DNA of 35,995 nt, from assembly GCA_947649575.1 (NCBI GenBank), contig CANSRZ010000003.1, positions 1 through 35,995 of the forward strand, written 5' to 3'. Each line of letters starts with the position of its first letter. The stretch's first letter is position 1. The DNA is from an uncultured Clostridia bacterium (GTDB taxonomy: Bacteria > Bacillota > Clostridia > Christensenellales > UBA1242). This document shows, piece by piece, positions 19,201 to 27,720 of the stretch. Below the pieces are notes generated by a model. That model was given only the letters and a program-made list of their open reading frames with translations, searched no databases and had not been told where the DNA came from. The position numbers and the translations under genes were made by a program.

Positions 19201-22200
19201 TCTGTCAATCACGATAGGATAAAGCATGCTTTTTGGATTTACAATATTGAAATATTCATCAAGATAAGCCTGACTTTCTGTAACATCAGAAATATCTTCT
19301 TGATAGATAAAGCCGTTTGAAGTAAAGTGGAAAGCATAGAACACGTTGTTTGTCAATTGATAGCCACTGGCAGTTTTTTCCATAAAACTTGCAAAGCCAG
19401 CTTCTGTGTTTGCGCGAACGCTTACACCCTGTTCGCCCTTAGGCAATATTGCGCGAACAAATTTAATTCCATCAGGCATTGTAATGTCGATTTTTCCATC
19501 GCCATTATTGCCGATATAATCAAGCGCTCCTGTATTATCAATTGCCTTTGCAACAACAAAGTCGCCATAAAAACTTGTGCTGTCATTGGCTGTATTTGCA
19601 TATTCGTCCAAACGTCTGCGATTTACATAAGTGAACATGTTTCGAGAAGCATTATCACCCACTTCCATAATTGTGTAAGCAGGGACTAAATTTGAAAAAC
19701 CGCCAAAAGTGAAATAATTTGGATTGAATTTATATTTGCCTTTCTCATCACACAGTTTGTCAGTATCATCACTATCAGCAAAATAGTTGATATTGTTAAG
19801 GCTGATATTATTAACAGAAGAAATTCCTGCATAAACTTTTGCAACCATTGAAGCATTAAAGCCAGTTGCTCCTGCGTCAGTTGCTTGAACTGCAACAGCA
19901 AGAGTTGTTTCATCGCCACTATTAAGCTTTGCATTTGTAAAGCCACTGATTGCGCCAACAAACTTCGTTCCTAAAACAGAAACGCGTGAGGTTATGCCTG
20001 CAAAATTAACACCAATTGTTGTAGTTATGTTTGTATCAAATATTTGATTTGCTCCAAGAAGTCCAACAACGCCTCCGATATATTGTTCGATTTGGTCAAT
20101 GCTGTCAGTAAATGTTGTAAATGTTGTATCTTTAATGCTTCCGCCAACAGTTATTCCTCTGCCAGCTTCATAAACTTGAACTTTGTCAGTAGCGTTAGAG
20201 CCAATTTTGCTATACAATTCCCCGTTTGACGCATAACTAACAATTGCGCCAAAACTGTCACTGCCAGCATCAAAATAGCCAGCCACCATGCCTGCATAAT
20301 TGCGTGCTTTTGTGTTATTTCCGCTTATTTCAATATTAAGATAAGCCAAATAATCAGAGTAACCATAAAGTTCGATTTCGTCATCTTGATAGTCGATTTC
20401 TGTGCCGTCATCAAAAACAACAACTCGTCCAGTATCATATTTCAAAATCTTGCCATTGTTATAACCTGTCACACCACCTATATATATAGATGAAGCAACA
20501 TCAAGTTTGTTTTCAATTTTAAGTTTATCCCCATACAACAAAATGTTTGGAGTTCTTCCATAAAGTTTATTAAGTTTGGCTTCTTCGTTTGCCTTTTCAC
20601 GAGCAATCGCCTCATTAATTTCTTTAATCTCATCCTGATCAGTAGTTCCATTCAACAGATTTTGATATTTGTTTTCAATCGCGATTTCTTGAGCTTTTGT
20701 CAATTTTCTATAATTGTACAATCTGTAATCTTGCTTGATTGTGCCAAGATTTCTGCCAACAACACCGCCAACATAAACAACGCCATTTTCTGTCAAACTT
20801 TCAAATGTGACTTTGCTTTCAGTCAACTCAACGCCAACGTTTATAAGCATAGCGTCTTTGTTAAGCAAGCCAGCAATAAGACCAATATGAGCATTTCCGT
20901 TAACTGCCACATTGATTGAGCCTTTAAACTTAACGCCGTCAATCAGCGCACCGTTTTCCAGTTCTGAGAACAGTCCAAAGTAATTTTCATTTGAAGCGTT
21001 TGTGACTTCAATTCCAATAATCTGAGCCTGCGCTGTATAGCCAGTGATTGAGCCTGAAAATGCTTTTATAGGAAGCTGATTGCTAAACATACTCATGTCA
21101 ATTGTGGTTGAAAGTTTATAATGAGCATCAGGTCTATCATTTATATTAAGCACATCTTCTGGGGTTTCAAGCGAATAAGGATTTTCTTTTGAACCGTCTG
21201 CAAAAGATACACTAATTCTGACGCAACGAGAAGTGTATTCTGGCAAAATAGCATTTCCAGCAATCCAATCAGCCGAAGCGAAAACAATTTCACCTGAAAT
21301 AGTTCCTTGAATATCTGTTATGCCATTTATAAAATTGATAAAGTCATCAGTTATAGTCAGCGTTACAGCCACTACGCCATTTTGAGGCTCGCCTATCACT
21401 ATTCCGCTGTTTCTTGTTGTTATTCCGTTAATTGTTTCGTCAAAAAGTCTAAATTCACCAGTAACAACATCCTCACTGCCCTTATTTTTATATTGCAAAA
21501 CAGGAGCAAAGAAAACTTTATCAAGTTTTGGATTTGTTGCATTTCTAGGAGTTGTTATAAGCACAAGCTCTTTTGTGCGCTGACTTGCAGTGAAAGTTAA
21601 ATCTGTGTTTTTATCACTTTCTTGCAAAGAAAGCCTTGAAACATCAGTATATTCTCTTGAAGTAATGTTGATTGTAAAAGAATATGGTCTATCAAACTGT
21701 CTAACAGTTGCAATAAGTTGCAAAGTTAAAGAAGCATAATCAAAAGCTTCAAAAGTCATAGTTCTTGTGTCAAAAGTTCCGCATCCGTCAAGAGTATAGC
21801 GATTGCCATCTGCTGAATCTGGATTATAGGTCATAATTCCATCAGAAACAAGTGCTCCGTTTTTTCTAACGGCTACATTTGCTCGCCAATAAACATATCT
21901 GTTGTCAAAATTTGCTGAGTCATAACTATTATGATTGCTTGTATCAGATGCCGTTTCTGAAAGTGGATTCAAGAAGAAAAATCCTGATTGCTTAGGCTCT
22001 ACTTGGAAAGTAGCAGTTCTTAAAGTTGCATTGCTTGTGCCAAAATAAACAGTTACATTTCCAGCAGTTATATGGTCTTTTGCATCATAGTCAGCCAAGC
22101 CGTCATGAGTTTTGATAACATCAAGACCGTCTATCAAATTGTAAGAAATAACAATAATTTGATAATTTAAAGATTTTGAAACAAGTTTAAAGTTTTCGTC

Positions 22201-24555
22201 AACAGCATAGCCAAACAAGGTGTAATTTATCACACTTTCGCCAACGCCAGTTGTTGTAAGGTTAACAGAAACCTTTTTGTTGACAATCTCTTGAACACTA
22301 AGCCCTTGTCCATTTTTAATAAAATTTGTATTTATGATAGCAGTTGACTCTCTGTTGCCATTTGCAAGCAGATTAACAACCGCTTTTTCACCAAAAACCA
22401 CCTCATTATTTAAGTTTCTGTTCCTTATATAAACAAGTGTGCTTCCTGGAACATCATTATCATAATTAGGTTTTGTATTTACAACATTTGTAACACTGCC
22501 AGTATCGCTTTCAACAACAGCTTCAATTTCATCCAAACTTTCAACAACATTAAAGGTGACATTAACAGTTGTTCCATTATCAAGAATAACATTATATTTT
22601 GCAGAGCCAACTTTAAGGCCTCTAACGCCAATTTCAAGTTTGTAAATTCCATTATCAACATCTTCAATTCTTGAAATTGAAGTCAGTTGAACAATTCCTG
22701 AAGAAGCAATATCAGAAAGCTCAAAAGAGAAGCTTTCAAAATAAGCAGTTGTATAAAGTCCAGTAAAACTATAAGTTTGCTCACCCACAGGAGTGTAAAC
22801 TCCTCTGCTTGCATGCTCTCTGTCCTCAAAATTGATATTTCTTGCACCTTGGATAACTGCATATTTAATGTTATATGATTTGCTTTGAGGCTCATCGATG
22901 AGATTATAATTCAATTTAACATTTATTGTTCCGTCAGCCTGCAAATTTGCTTCATCATTTACGCCCTTAAAATATAGAAAATCATTAAGCTCAGACAAAA
23001 CAACAGTAGCCATGCCGTTTTCGTCGACCGTTGTATTAGCCGATGTATAACGCTCATTTCTATAACGCATCATAACTTCTCTTGTGTTGAAAGTTACTTC
23101 AAAGTCAGAAACAACTGCGTCATTAGGAGCATATCTCACCTCAAAAGCTTGCCAGCCAACATCCAAAGTTGCATAGTTGTTATAGAAAGTATAAGTTCTG
23201 TTTTCTTCTTCCAAAGAATTGTTTACAGTTATAGTTTCAGGCTGGAATTTTATTTCAACAGGAATTTCAACTTGGCAATTGACATCAGTGTTTGCAATAT
23301 TGCCAAAGCCTTTATAATAAACATTAAGAACAAGTTTTGAAGAAGCTGAAATTGTAGAGATATTTGCAATCCTCAAAGTATAAATTGTCTTGCCCTCTTC
23401 AACTCTAACTGGAGAGCCTGTTGGATTTTTAACAATATTCAAAATTTCAATTTCATCGCCATTTTTATCAATGATTTTTGGTGTTTCAAAGTCAAATTCA
23501 ACCAAATCACTGTCAGTTGGAAGAGTAACCTCCATTTTTACTGTCTTATAATCAGTATAATGATTTGTAGTTCTGTCAAAATCATATCTGTTTGGAATTA
23601 ACACCAATTTATCACTATATTTTGTTGGGTTTTCATGTGAAGTGTCAAAGTTATAAGAATATGTAATTTGGTCACCATTCAAATCTTTCAAAACATAAAA
23701 ATCACGTTGAGTATAAATTTCATCCCCGCTATTATTTATATAGTTGGCAATAAAAGTAAATCTATCACCCAAATAAACTTGTCGAGGAGTGCCTCCCACA
23801 AAGTCATAACGGTCGTCATTCTTGGTGGCAGTTATAAATGGAATATGAACATTGGCATATTCATCGTCTTGAACATCACTGCTGAGAGAATAAAGTTGTC
23901 CGTTGTTTTCAAAAATTAAATAATCATGTTCATTTTGATTTATCAAATACACTTTATCAAATTTTTGATACAATTGATTGTCTTCAGTTTTAACATCATC
24001 AAGAGTTAAATCTTTTCCGTCCTCAGAAGCTACGCCATAAAAATAGAAATCTACATCACGCTTTGTTGACTCATCCTTAAAATTAAAATCTAAAGCACTA
24101 GGCTCAAAAGCGGTCGAGTTTGTAACAAACAAGTTATAGTTGTTATTGCTGATAAAATCTGAATACTCATTGACAATAATTTCAACATCACAAGATTTGC
24201 CACCATCAATCGTAACAGCGTGCAAATGCGCCTTGCCACCCGTCACACCGTTGATAATAACAGTTGTAACGCCGTCACCATTATAATAAGCTTGATAAGT
24301 AAAGCAATCAGTTGTGTCAAACATAGGATTAAGATTAAGCTCGCCATTCATTTTGTTTGTCCAGCCGTTGATTCTAAAAGTGATAACCGCCTCACCGCCT
24401 TTGTCGATATTAACACTATTAGCAATTTCGTCGCCAACATAGGCAGTCAAATTAACATTAGAATAATCAGGTTTTTTACAAGCCGCAAAAAAGAGACCTG
24501 TTAATACAAGCACAAAACTGCAAATAAATAGTGATATTTTTTTCAATTTTTTCAC
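13225..24555 (-). CDS. Giant surface lipoprotein with GLUG-type repeat blocks (3776 residues)
   Basis: The N-terminus has a signal peptide ending in a lipobox (LFFAAC, lipidated Cys26), so the mature protein is tethered to the outer face of the membrane. Residues up to about 1100 are beta-rich and resemble strings of Ig-like modules. Three blocks with GLUG character follow, each opened by a motif such as GSKENPYSLETPEDV or GSQRNPYLIKNASDM and filled with YxGGxxG units: roughly 1115-1600, 2625-2955 and 3090-3560. Between the first two lies another beta-rich stretch. A charged helical insert (about 1275-1340) interrupts the first block. The start is GTG at 24555, with AAGGAG 12 bases upstream, a rather long spacing. 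No sortase motif or catalytic domain was seen. An adhesin or surface-matrix role is inferred. It lies directly downstream of the VirB4-like gene. Confidence 0.9.
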   Translation of the reverse strand: MKKLKKISLFICSFVLVLTGLFFAACKKPDYSNVNLTAYVGDEIANSVNIDKGGEAVITFRINGWTNKMNGELNLNPMFDTTDCFTYQAYYNGDGVTTVIINGVTGGKAHLHAVTIDGGKSCDVEIIVNEYSDFISNNNYNLFVTNSTAFEPSALDFNFKDESTKRDVDFYFYGVASEDGKDLTLDDVKTEDNQLYQKFDKVYLINQNEHDYLIFENNGQLYSLSSDVQDDEYANVHIPFITATKNDDRYDFVGGTPRQVYLGDRFTFIANYINNSGDEIYTQRDFYVLKDLNGDQITYSYNFDTSHENPTKYSDKLVLIPNRYDFDRTTNHYTDYKTVKMEVTLPTDSDLVEFDFETPKIIDKNGDEIEILNIVKNPTGSPVRVEEGKTIYTLRIANISTISASSKLVLNVYYKGFGNIANTDVNCQVEIPVEIKFQPETITVNNSLEEENRTYTFYNNYATLDVGWQAFEVRYAPNDAVVSDFEVTFNTREVMMRYRNERYTSANTTVDENGMATVVLSELNDFLYFKGVNDEANLQADGTINVKLNYNLIDEPQSKSYNIKYAVIQGARNINFEDREHASRGVYTPVGEQTYSFTGLYTTAYFESFSFELSDIASSGIVQLTSISRIEDVDNGIYKLEIGVRGLKVGSAKYNVILDNGTTVNVTFNVVESLDEIEAVVESDTGSVTNVVNTKPNYDNDVPGSTLVYIRNRNLNNEVVFGEKAVVNLLANGNRESTAIINTNFIKNGQGLSVQEIVNKKVSVNLTTTGVGESVINYTLFGYAVDENFKLVSKSLNYQIIVISYNLIDGLDVIKTHDGLADYDAKDHITAGNVTVYFGTSNATLRTATFQVEPKQSGFFFLNPLSETASDTSNHNSYDSANFDNRYVYWRANVAVRKNGALVSDGIMTYNPDSADGNRYTLDGCGTFDTRTMTFEAFDYASLTLQLIATVRQFDRPYSFTINITSREYTDVSRLSLQESDKNTDLTFTASQRTKELVLITTPRNATNPKLDKVFFAPVLQYKNKGSEDVVTGEFRLFDETINGITTRNSGIVIGEPQNGVVAVTLTITDDFINFINGITDIQGTISGEIVFASADWIAGNAILPEYTSRCVRISVSFADGSKENPYSLETPEDVLNINDRPDAHYKLSTTIDMSMFSNQLPIKAFSGSITGYTAQAQIIGIEVTNASNENYFGLFSELENGALIDGVKFKGSINVAVNGNAHIGLIAGLLNKDAMLINVGVELTESKVTFESLTENGVVYVGGVVGRNLGTIKQDYRLYNYRKLTKAQEIAIENKYQNLLNGTTDQDEIKEINEAIAREKANEEAKLNKLYGRTPNILLYGDKLKIENKLDVASSIYIGGVTGYNNGKILKYDTGRVVVFDDGTEIDYQDDEIELYGYSDYLAYLNIEISGNNTKARNYAGMVAGYFDAGSDSFGAIVSYASNGELYSKIGSNATDKVQVYEAGRGITVGGSIKDTTFTTFTDSIDQIEQYIGGVVGLLGANQIFDTNITTTIGVNFAGITSRVSVLGTKFVGAISGFTNAKLNSGDETTLAVAVQATDAGATGFNASMVAKVYAGISSVNNISLNNINYFADSDDTDKLCDEKGKYKFNPNYFTFGGFSNLVPAYTIMEVGDNASRNMFTYVNRRRLDEYANTANDSTSFYGDFVVAKAIDNTGALDYIGNNGDGKIDITMPDGIKFVRAILPKGEQGVSVRANTEAGFASFMEKTASGYQLTNNVFYAFHFTSNGFIYQEDISDVTESQAYLDEYFNIVNPKSMLYPIVIDRGMSLTSRSTDILTIDQSGRLAISRTGLAQINLASILDINNSLNFYIYVVDYFNSDNSKSIIYPSLSNSAVAIDDSILEIYGDSNLNLYVRPVNDIDAREDNNIKWFIQDGVLSNKGTNINLNSNEVVTTQLKIYRNKLDSEGNVVYEIDSETGDFKVDQDGNKIPVKEYVYDTTGFETVARNEVDVLINGQTISINHNDRTKEYGGKDENIKYYVEFSPILNVVIAESATVRKQYVCDVNKKLTNVEMRYLKGAKSIKSEYNTIAMTTAREAYTEIEVLSTRQEEEPSYVIARNGKAIFSTYAGVDLGSIEEQLNACKDVFKLTFVPLSSENISNELTAYKFKLQIIFNTSSEIYKNRYNENIYGEYTIELYASTDPSKVKVITINLQKTTVETISIDNYSDINQTDATFSSTSKIAIPGKSGLLAITLTPQDCDFDYISIENDELCYQEGNGVANFSLVSRPNSGRFEFTETAITGTSIARGVRFSLQDLLDAYGTSTGDDNAMPFDGVIYLRYNIGTNGVGAQGITKFNVYVGTDNQPPAKESIELQLKIEFKANVDIVGKTPVVTGDTSVHATYQVARGLRYELSLDDIWGFSRDNVTLSVDSQFARIEKENDRYYLVVTSNDITYPGDYATFNIIARAKQQDGEILRETTSITQIQVLEYVVDYNYELAKDADIVSDMANGVVNVRIGNKQALSVDLYQFIEYDDSIASVRQKVESFMTSMTEGGRWILYTNLLADGSSTNEGITTETASSRMAIGKDIQFTNTYMTVSDFNVVPRRTHNPRTPYYLFTYEGSFTIRQGQYVCNYNPALTTQSNIVKTEFSLNVFQSSSEETPIPIDTYEDLMNMQAGANYILLQDIIIPNSTAVTETPFAPINTAIASLDGNSYSITFNGVYDLGNVTNMGLFGQISDQTVLKNVKVVLGGDINFRTTSQNAYYAGLLAGANSGIITNCSVESAQNETLGENFTFKSEPKNLGNQSFMAGLVGDNSGNITNSRASLNILSSYNAGGLVGVNTGKIAGCYFKGGRIEVDGTGYALGGLVVVNRGDSQNENTAVIRNSYVSGETESAYVFSRDKENILVSSSDQAGFVYSNTGRVLNCYSNINIEGSSTMAGFVHDNGGYIENSFSLSILTDRVTSSAGFVMNNQIVANSGIGTSESATQGVFDKCYYFVNRKEDIENVDGNGISAGYPELGELNDSIVPRDFPGVSKLNRKGFSREDENFEEHFGTFAVYNMNEINANAVWFYSEKGKTSKLYDEVEFNGERFELVSANLIARGRRELISDRDNVQDNGEILYEYADSISDEYFALGSQRNPYLIKNASDMENLIYEERNALNLNNKHYRFINDIDYSEYPEPSKLYEVTFCGSIEGNGMNVRNILLASASSLDKAGMFAQIGNDSNSIGVVMNFNVYPATDIAFTNTTIVGGLAGVLKNGYIFNVNISRDDNVVNVAGANFVGGLIGRAEGNYMIFNSSSDLSAVANYIPPEKVSSYEISRLADTEYSYAGGLVGYATGGRGQIKKIVVEDVNTVMGGRAGLAFGGVGKDILVQNMIVRPTTETKLRAYEYGAYVAGENRGHLDIVKVETSATGQTLNSFEIIPEVPVAVGGVVGVMYGGQLSRIDMQQAFTINSQMSSGSSSVGNVDNIGGIVGDVYNNISLDQIIVSGREIIARRNLGGVIGKLNGGYVTMNQIAVKVGTLKVEGLNGSSQLAGFVGETSDGSILDIYDSYCTSNLVLNCYTYTSDRSANVSGFVCKHARVLNMQRCFFSGTIDVTLEDYRVSSEPKDVTSSGEHNNYTANLANGSNIKDVYYFGQIKEDVDGAVDGSLGGSVKFKSNAEIDFSNLTVTMFGQASSQMLGTEINANQDALNNLFDYYIWTREKTVTGDNGETTTVTEQVELVYNSKLDRYYEYGTLNWYSKLTNPGEDDKNDDNLYLGGQKQTNGQDNPYIKLEELSRGGLETNGHENVVKVWLPVKDDFSILLFETTFDDLFI

Positions 24556-24577
24556 AATATTAACATACTCCTTTCAA

Positions 24578-24962
24578 GCCTAACGCTTGGCGATTATCAA
24601 TAAACAAATTTTAAATTTAGCTTTAATCGTTCATAACAACCCATCAACCAAAGACCTCAGCACATACTTTTTTTAGAGAAAAGTTAGCAAAAGAAATCTA
24701 AGCATGAATTAATCTCTGATAGTCGCCAAACGTTAGATTGTTATGAACGGATAGAGTTTAAGTTCCTTATCAGTCTGTTGACACACGTCAAACATCTGGT
24801 TCGCGTGCAACATATGGTTGCTATGAACGAATAAGATAAGTTTTTCCTGTACGATTGCTGACAGTCGCCCAGCGCTTGGGCTGGTCGTGCAACATCTGGT
24901 TGCTATGAACGAATATAATAAATTTTTCCTGTACGATTGCTGACAGTCGCTGAGCGTTAGGG
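24578..24962. repeat. Cluster of about 80-bp repeats between the ATPase and lipoprotein genes
   Basis: Two adjacent copies (24796-24880 and 24881-24962) share 64 aligned bases with four differences, starting GTGCAACAT and including TTGCTATGAACGAATA and TTTTTCCTGTACGATTGCTG. A more diverged copy is at about 24718-24795. A partial copy lies in the opposite orientation at 24578-24642 directly upstream of the lipoprotein ribosome binding site. Copies end in a GTCGCC-AGCGTTAGG-type string. The 24643-24715 stretch between the inverted and direct copies shows nothing recognisable. The cluster starts immediately after the ATPase stop codon. Confidence 0.8.
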
Positions 24963-27626
24963 TCATTCGTTTTTGTCTTTAAAGATAGAAACAACATAAT
25001 CAAGCGGATTGATTTGCACCATTGTTCTGGCTGACGGCGCTGTAATAACAAACGATTGACCAACAGACGCAGTAACAATTGCGTTTTGCTCTTCCTCGTT
25101 AATTCCGCCTGAATTTTTATAAAGTTCAATCAAGTCGTTAACGTCATTTGGTGAAAGCGAGAAGATAAGTGAATACTGACATGCGTTAATTACGGCTGTT
25201 GATTGACGCTTAATTTCTTCCGAACCAACAAAGTCGTTGATGTTCTGCGTAATAACGACCTGCATTCCGCCATACTTACGGATACGCTTAGCCATAGACG
25301 CCATAAAGTTTAGCGCCAAAGGATACTTAGGGTTAATGAATGTATGGGCTTCATCAACAACGATAATAATCTTTCTGTTGGTATGATGTATCTTATTATA
25401 ATCTTTATTGTTAATAATCTCATTCTCCAAATATTTAAATACAAGAAGCATTTGAGCATTTGTAATCATCAAGTTGTTACCCGCAATCAAAGATTGGAAA
25501 TTGAAGTTAACAAAGTTTTCATTTGTTTCAATAGAAGTTGGACCGTTCCAAAGGTTACTGTTACGTCCACCCTTTGCAAACTTTCGGATATACGCTTCAA
25601 CAATACGAAGATTGTTAAGCAAGAATTCATCTTTTGCGCTTTTTAATTTATCCATCAAAACTTTGTACAAATCATCAAAGGTTGGATAATCTGTTGGCTT
25701 TAATTTTTGAAGATCGGTATCCTCATTGATATTAAATTTATTATAAAGGTCAAGCACAAGCGAGTTTAGCACCTCAAATGCGTCAGATGGAATACCCTCA
25801 AGCACTGTTCTAAAGAATTGTTCCAAGAACTGCAAGTGCTGATTAAAAGAGTCGTCTTGTTTCTTAACTTCAAAATATTTTTTCTTGCCCTCTTCACCAT
25901 CATCCTTATCAAGCGCACGAATGACGTGGAAAGGATTGATAATACCTTGAAGAGAAGAGCCAACGTCAATCATTTTTCCTTTAAGGTTATATGTCAACTT
26001 ATCATATTCTTTTTCAGGGTCGCAAATAAATATTTTTGTGTTATCCGCTGCAAAGTTTGCAAGTAGCATTTTTGTTGCAAAGGATTTACCTGAACCAGAT
26101 TTTCCAATAATCATCATGTTACTGTTAATTCTTTGTGCGTCACGTTTGAAGAAGTCGACGAAAACTGGATATTCATTGTCACCAATATAGAAACCATTTT
26201 CATCTTGAAGCTCACTTGAAACGAATGGGAACACGCCAGCAAGTGAATCTGTTGGAATGCCTGTGTTATATTCCTTGATATAATCTCTTTGAGAAATGCC
26301 AGTTGAAATGAATGCGTCAATTTGACGTCCAAACATTTCGCTATATTTAAAGCCGTTTTGTTTCAAGATTGCTTTAATATCTTTTCTTGCCGAGTCCTCG
26401 CAAGTGATGAAAGTGTTAACATCATAAAGTTGTTGGTTGTTGTTTTTAAGTTCAACAAGAAGATTCCTTAAAGTTTCAATATGAGTTTGCAGTTCAATCT
26501 GAGTAGAACTTTTGCCTGTCTTGTAAAGTTTGTTTTCCATATCCATGATGGCTTTATCAATTTTGCGTTCAGACTCAAACTTAGGCGCTGCCTTAAATTT
26601 CATAACAACCTTTGTTCTGTCAAGCAGGAAGAAACTTGCACCCCAAGCGTTTCCAACTTGAAGAGGATACTCCTTGATTGCAAAGGTTCTAAAATTTCTG
26701 CCGTCAATGTCATAATTTGCAGACTTAAATTTAATCTTGTTTGGAGTTGCCCAATTTTTATATTCAGAGAAAGTTACGCCCTCAAGTTCACGTTCATCAA
26801 ATTCACGATTATAGTTTGCGCGCAAGAACACTGCAAGTTCAGCGCCATACAAACGTTTGGTAGTGATTGGAACAAGTGCTGTGGCAAGGTTGCTGGCAAT
26901 TCCGTTAATAGAATTTTCAAGTGCTTCCATATCTTTATCAAAAACACAAAGATAAAAGAAGTCTTTATAAATTTTATTTTTTCTGTTCTTGTCTTCAATA
27001 AATGAAACACGTTCTTCAAATATAGGAGCTCTTGCATCAACTTCTTGTTGTGACATCTGCCCCTCATACATCATATCAAGCAAGCGGTCATATTTTTTGT
27101 TTTCGTTGTATGTAAAATTGTCAAGCACCATAGCTTTGTTGATTTTTACAATCTCGCAAGTTTGTCCGCCGTCGACTCTTCGAATAGCATTTGCAAAAGC
27201 GTTGATAACATTGTCTTGATTATAGTCATTCAAAAGCCCAAATAAAATCGGCTTAACTTCAAGCACCGCTCCGTAGTAATCCCCATAAGAAATAAATCTG
27301 TCCTGATAAATGCTTTCAAATGGAATTATATTTTGAATGTTAGGTTTCCCCTTAGCAGGATTTTTTTGATACTTTTTCTTCTGCATAGAAAACCTGACAA
27401 GATAAGATAAAGTCACATACAATCTTTCACTGTCAGAAATTTTAAAAAATATAGCAACAGCAAAAATCCCCCACACAATTGCAATCCAATAATGTCCAGG
27501 AAAGTTTGCTCCAATAAGCACGCCCAAAATCGCAGCGACAATGATACCAATAACAAGGTCAAGACCTGTAACGCCTTTAATAAATTCAAGTTTGACGTTT
27601 GTTCTTTTAGGAATAACTCTAACCAC
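24963..27626 (-). CDS. VirB4-family ATPase with N-terminal PrgI/VirB3-like membrane segment
   Basis: This 887-residue protein has a Walker A motif GKSGSGKS near residue 508 and a Walker B motif IIIVVDEAHTF near 755, followed by a motif NINDFVGSEEIKRQS typical of VirB4/TraC/TrsE-type conjugation ATPases. The first 90 residues hold two hydrophobic helices (about 22-45 and 48-68) and a basic stretch ending MQKKKYQ. This resembles PrgI/VirB3 subunits, suggesting a VirB3-VirB4 fusion (inference). VirB4 proteins power type IV secretion at the inner membrane. The start is GTG at 27626 with GAGGTG 7 bases upstream. No relaxase, coupling protein, VirB6 or lytic transglycosylase is visible in the window. 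The downstream gene is the giant lipoprotein, likely in the same transcription unit. Confidence 0.88.
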   Translation of the reverse strand: MVRVIPKRTNVKLEFIKGVTGLDLVIGIIVAAILGVLIGANFPGHYWIAIVWGIFAVAIFFKISDSERLYVTLSYLVRFSMQKKKYQKNPAKGKPNIQNIIPFESIYQDRFISYGDYYGAVLEVKPILFGLLNDYNQDNVINAFANAIRRVDGGQTCEIVKINKAMVLDNFTYNENKKYDRLLDMMYEGQMSQQEVDARAPIFEERVSFIEDKNRKNKIYKDFFYLCVFDKDMEALENSINGIASNLATALVPITTKRLYGAELAVFLRANYNREFDERELEGVTFSEYKNWATPNKIKFKSANYDIDGRNFRTFAIKEYPLQVGNAWGASFFLLDRTKVVMKFKAAPKFESERKIDKAIMDMENKLYKTGKSSTQIELQTHIETLRNLLVELKNNNQQLYDVNTFITCEDSARKDIKAILKQNGFKYSEMFGRQIDAFISTGISQRDYIKEYNTGIPTDSLAGVFPFVSSELQDENGFYIGDNEYPVFVDFFKRDAQRINSNMMIIGKSGSGKSFATKMLLANFAADNTKIFICDPEKEYDKLTYNLKGKMIDVGSSLQGIINPFHVIRALDKDDGEEGKKKYFEVKKQDDSFNQHLQFLEQFFRTVLEGIPSDAFEVLNSLVLDLYNKFNINEDTDLQKLKPTDYPTFDDLYKVLMDKLKSAKDEFLLNNLRIVEAYIRKFAKGGRNSNLWNGPTSIETNENFVNFNFQSLIAGNNLMITNAQMLLVFKYLENEIINNKDYNKIHHTNRKIIIVVDEAHTFINPKYPLALNFMASMAKRIRKYGGMQVVITQNINDFVGSEEIKRQSTAVINACQYSLIFSLSPNDVNDLIELYKNSGGINEEEQNAIVTASVGQSFVITAPSARTMVQINPLDYVVSIFKDKNE

Positions 27627-27720
27627 TTTTTTACACCTCGTTCAAGATTGTAAATTCGGCAAAATAAATATCAGCAAAAAACATATAATTTACAGTATTA
27701 TTTTACAACAAATTAACACA

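Noticed and set aside
24578-24962. CRISPR array
   Set aside because: The repeats are about 80 bp, adjacent, few and without spacers of uniform length; no cas gene is near.
24733-24966. A 77-codon frame whose ATG overlaps the stop of the VirB4-like gene
   Set aside because: It lies wholly in the repeat cluster, has no family resemblance and its residues mirror the repeated DNA; translation seems fortuitous.
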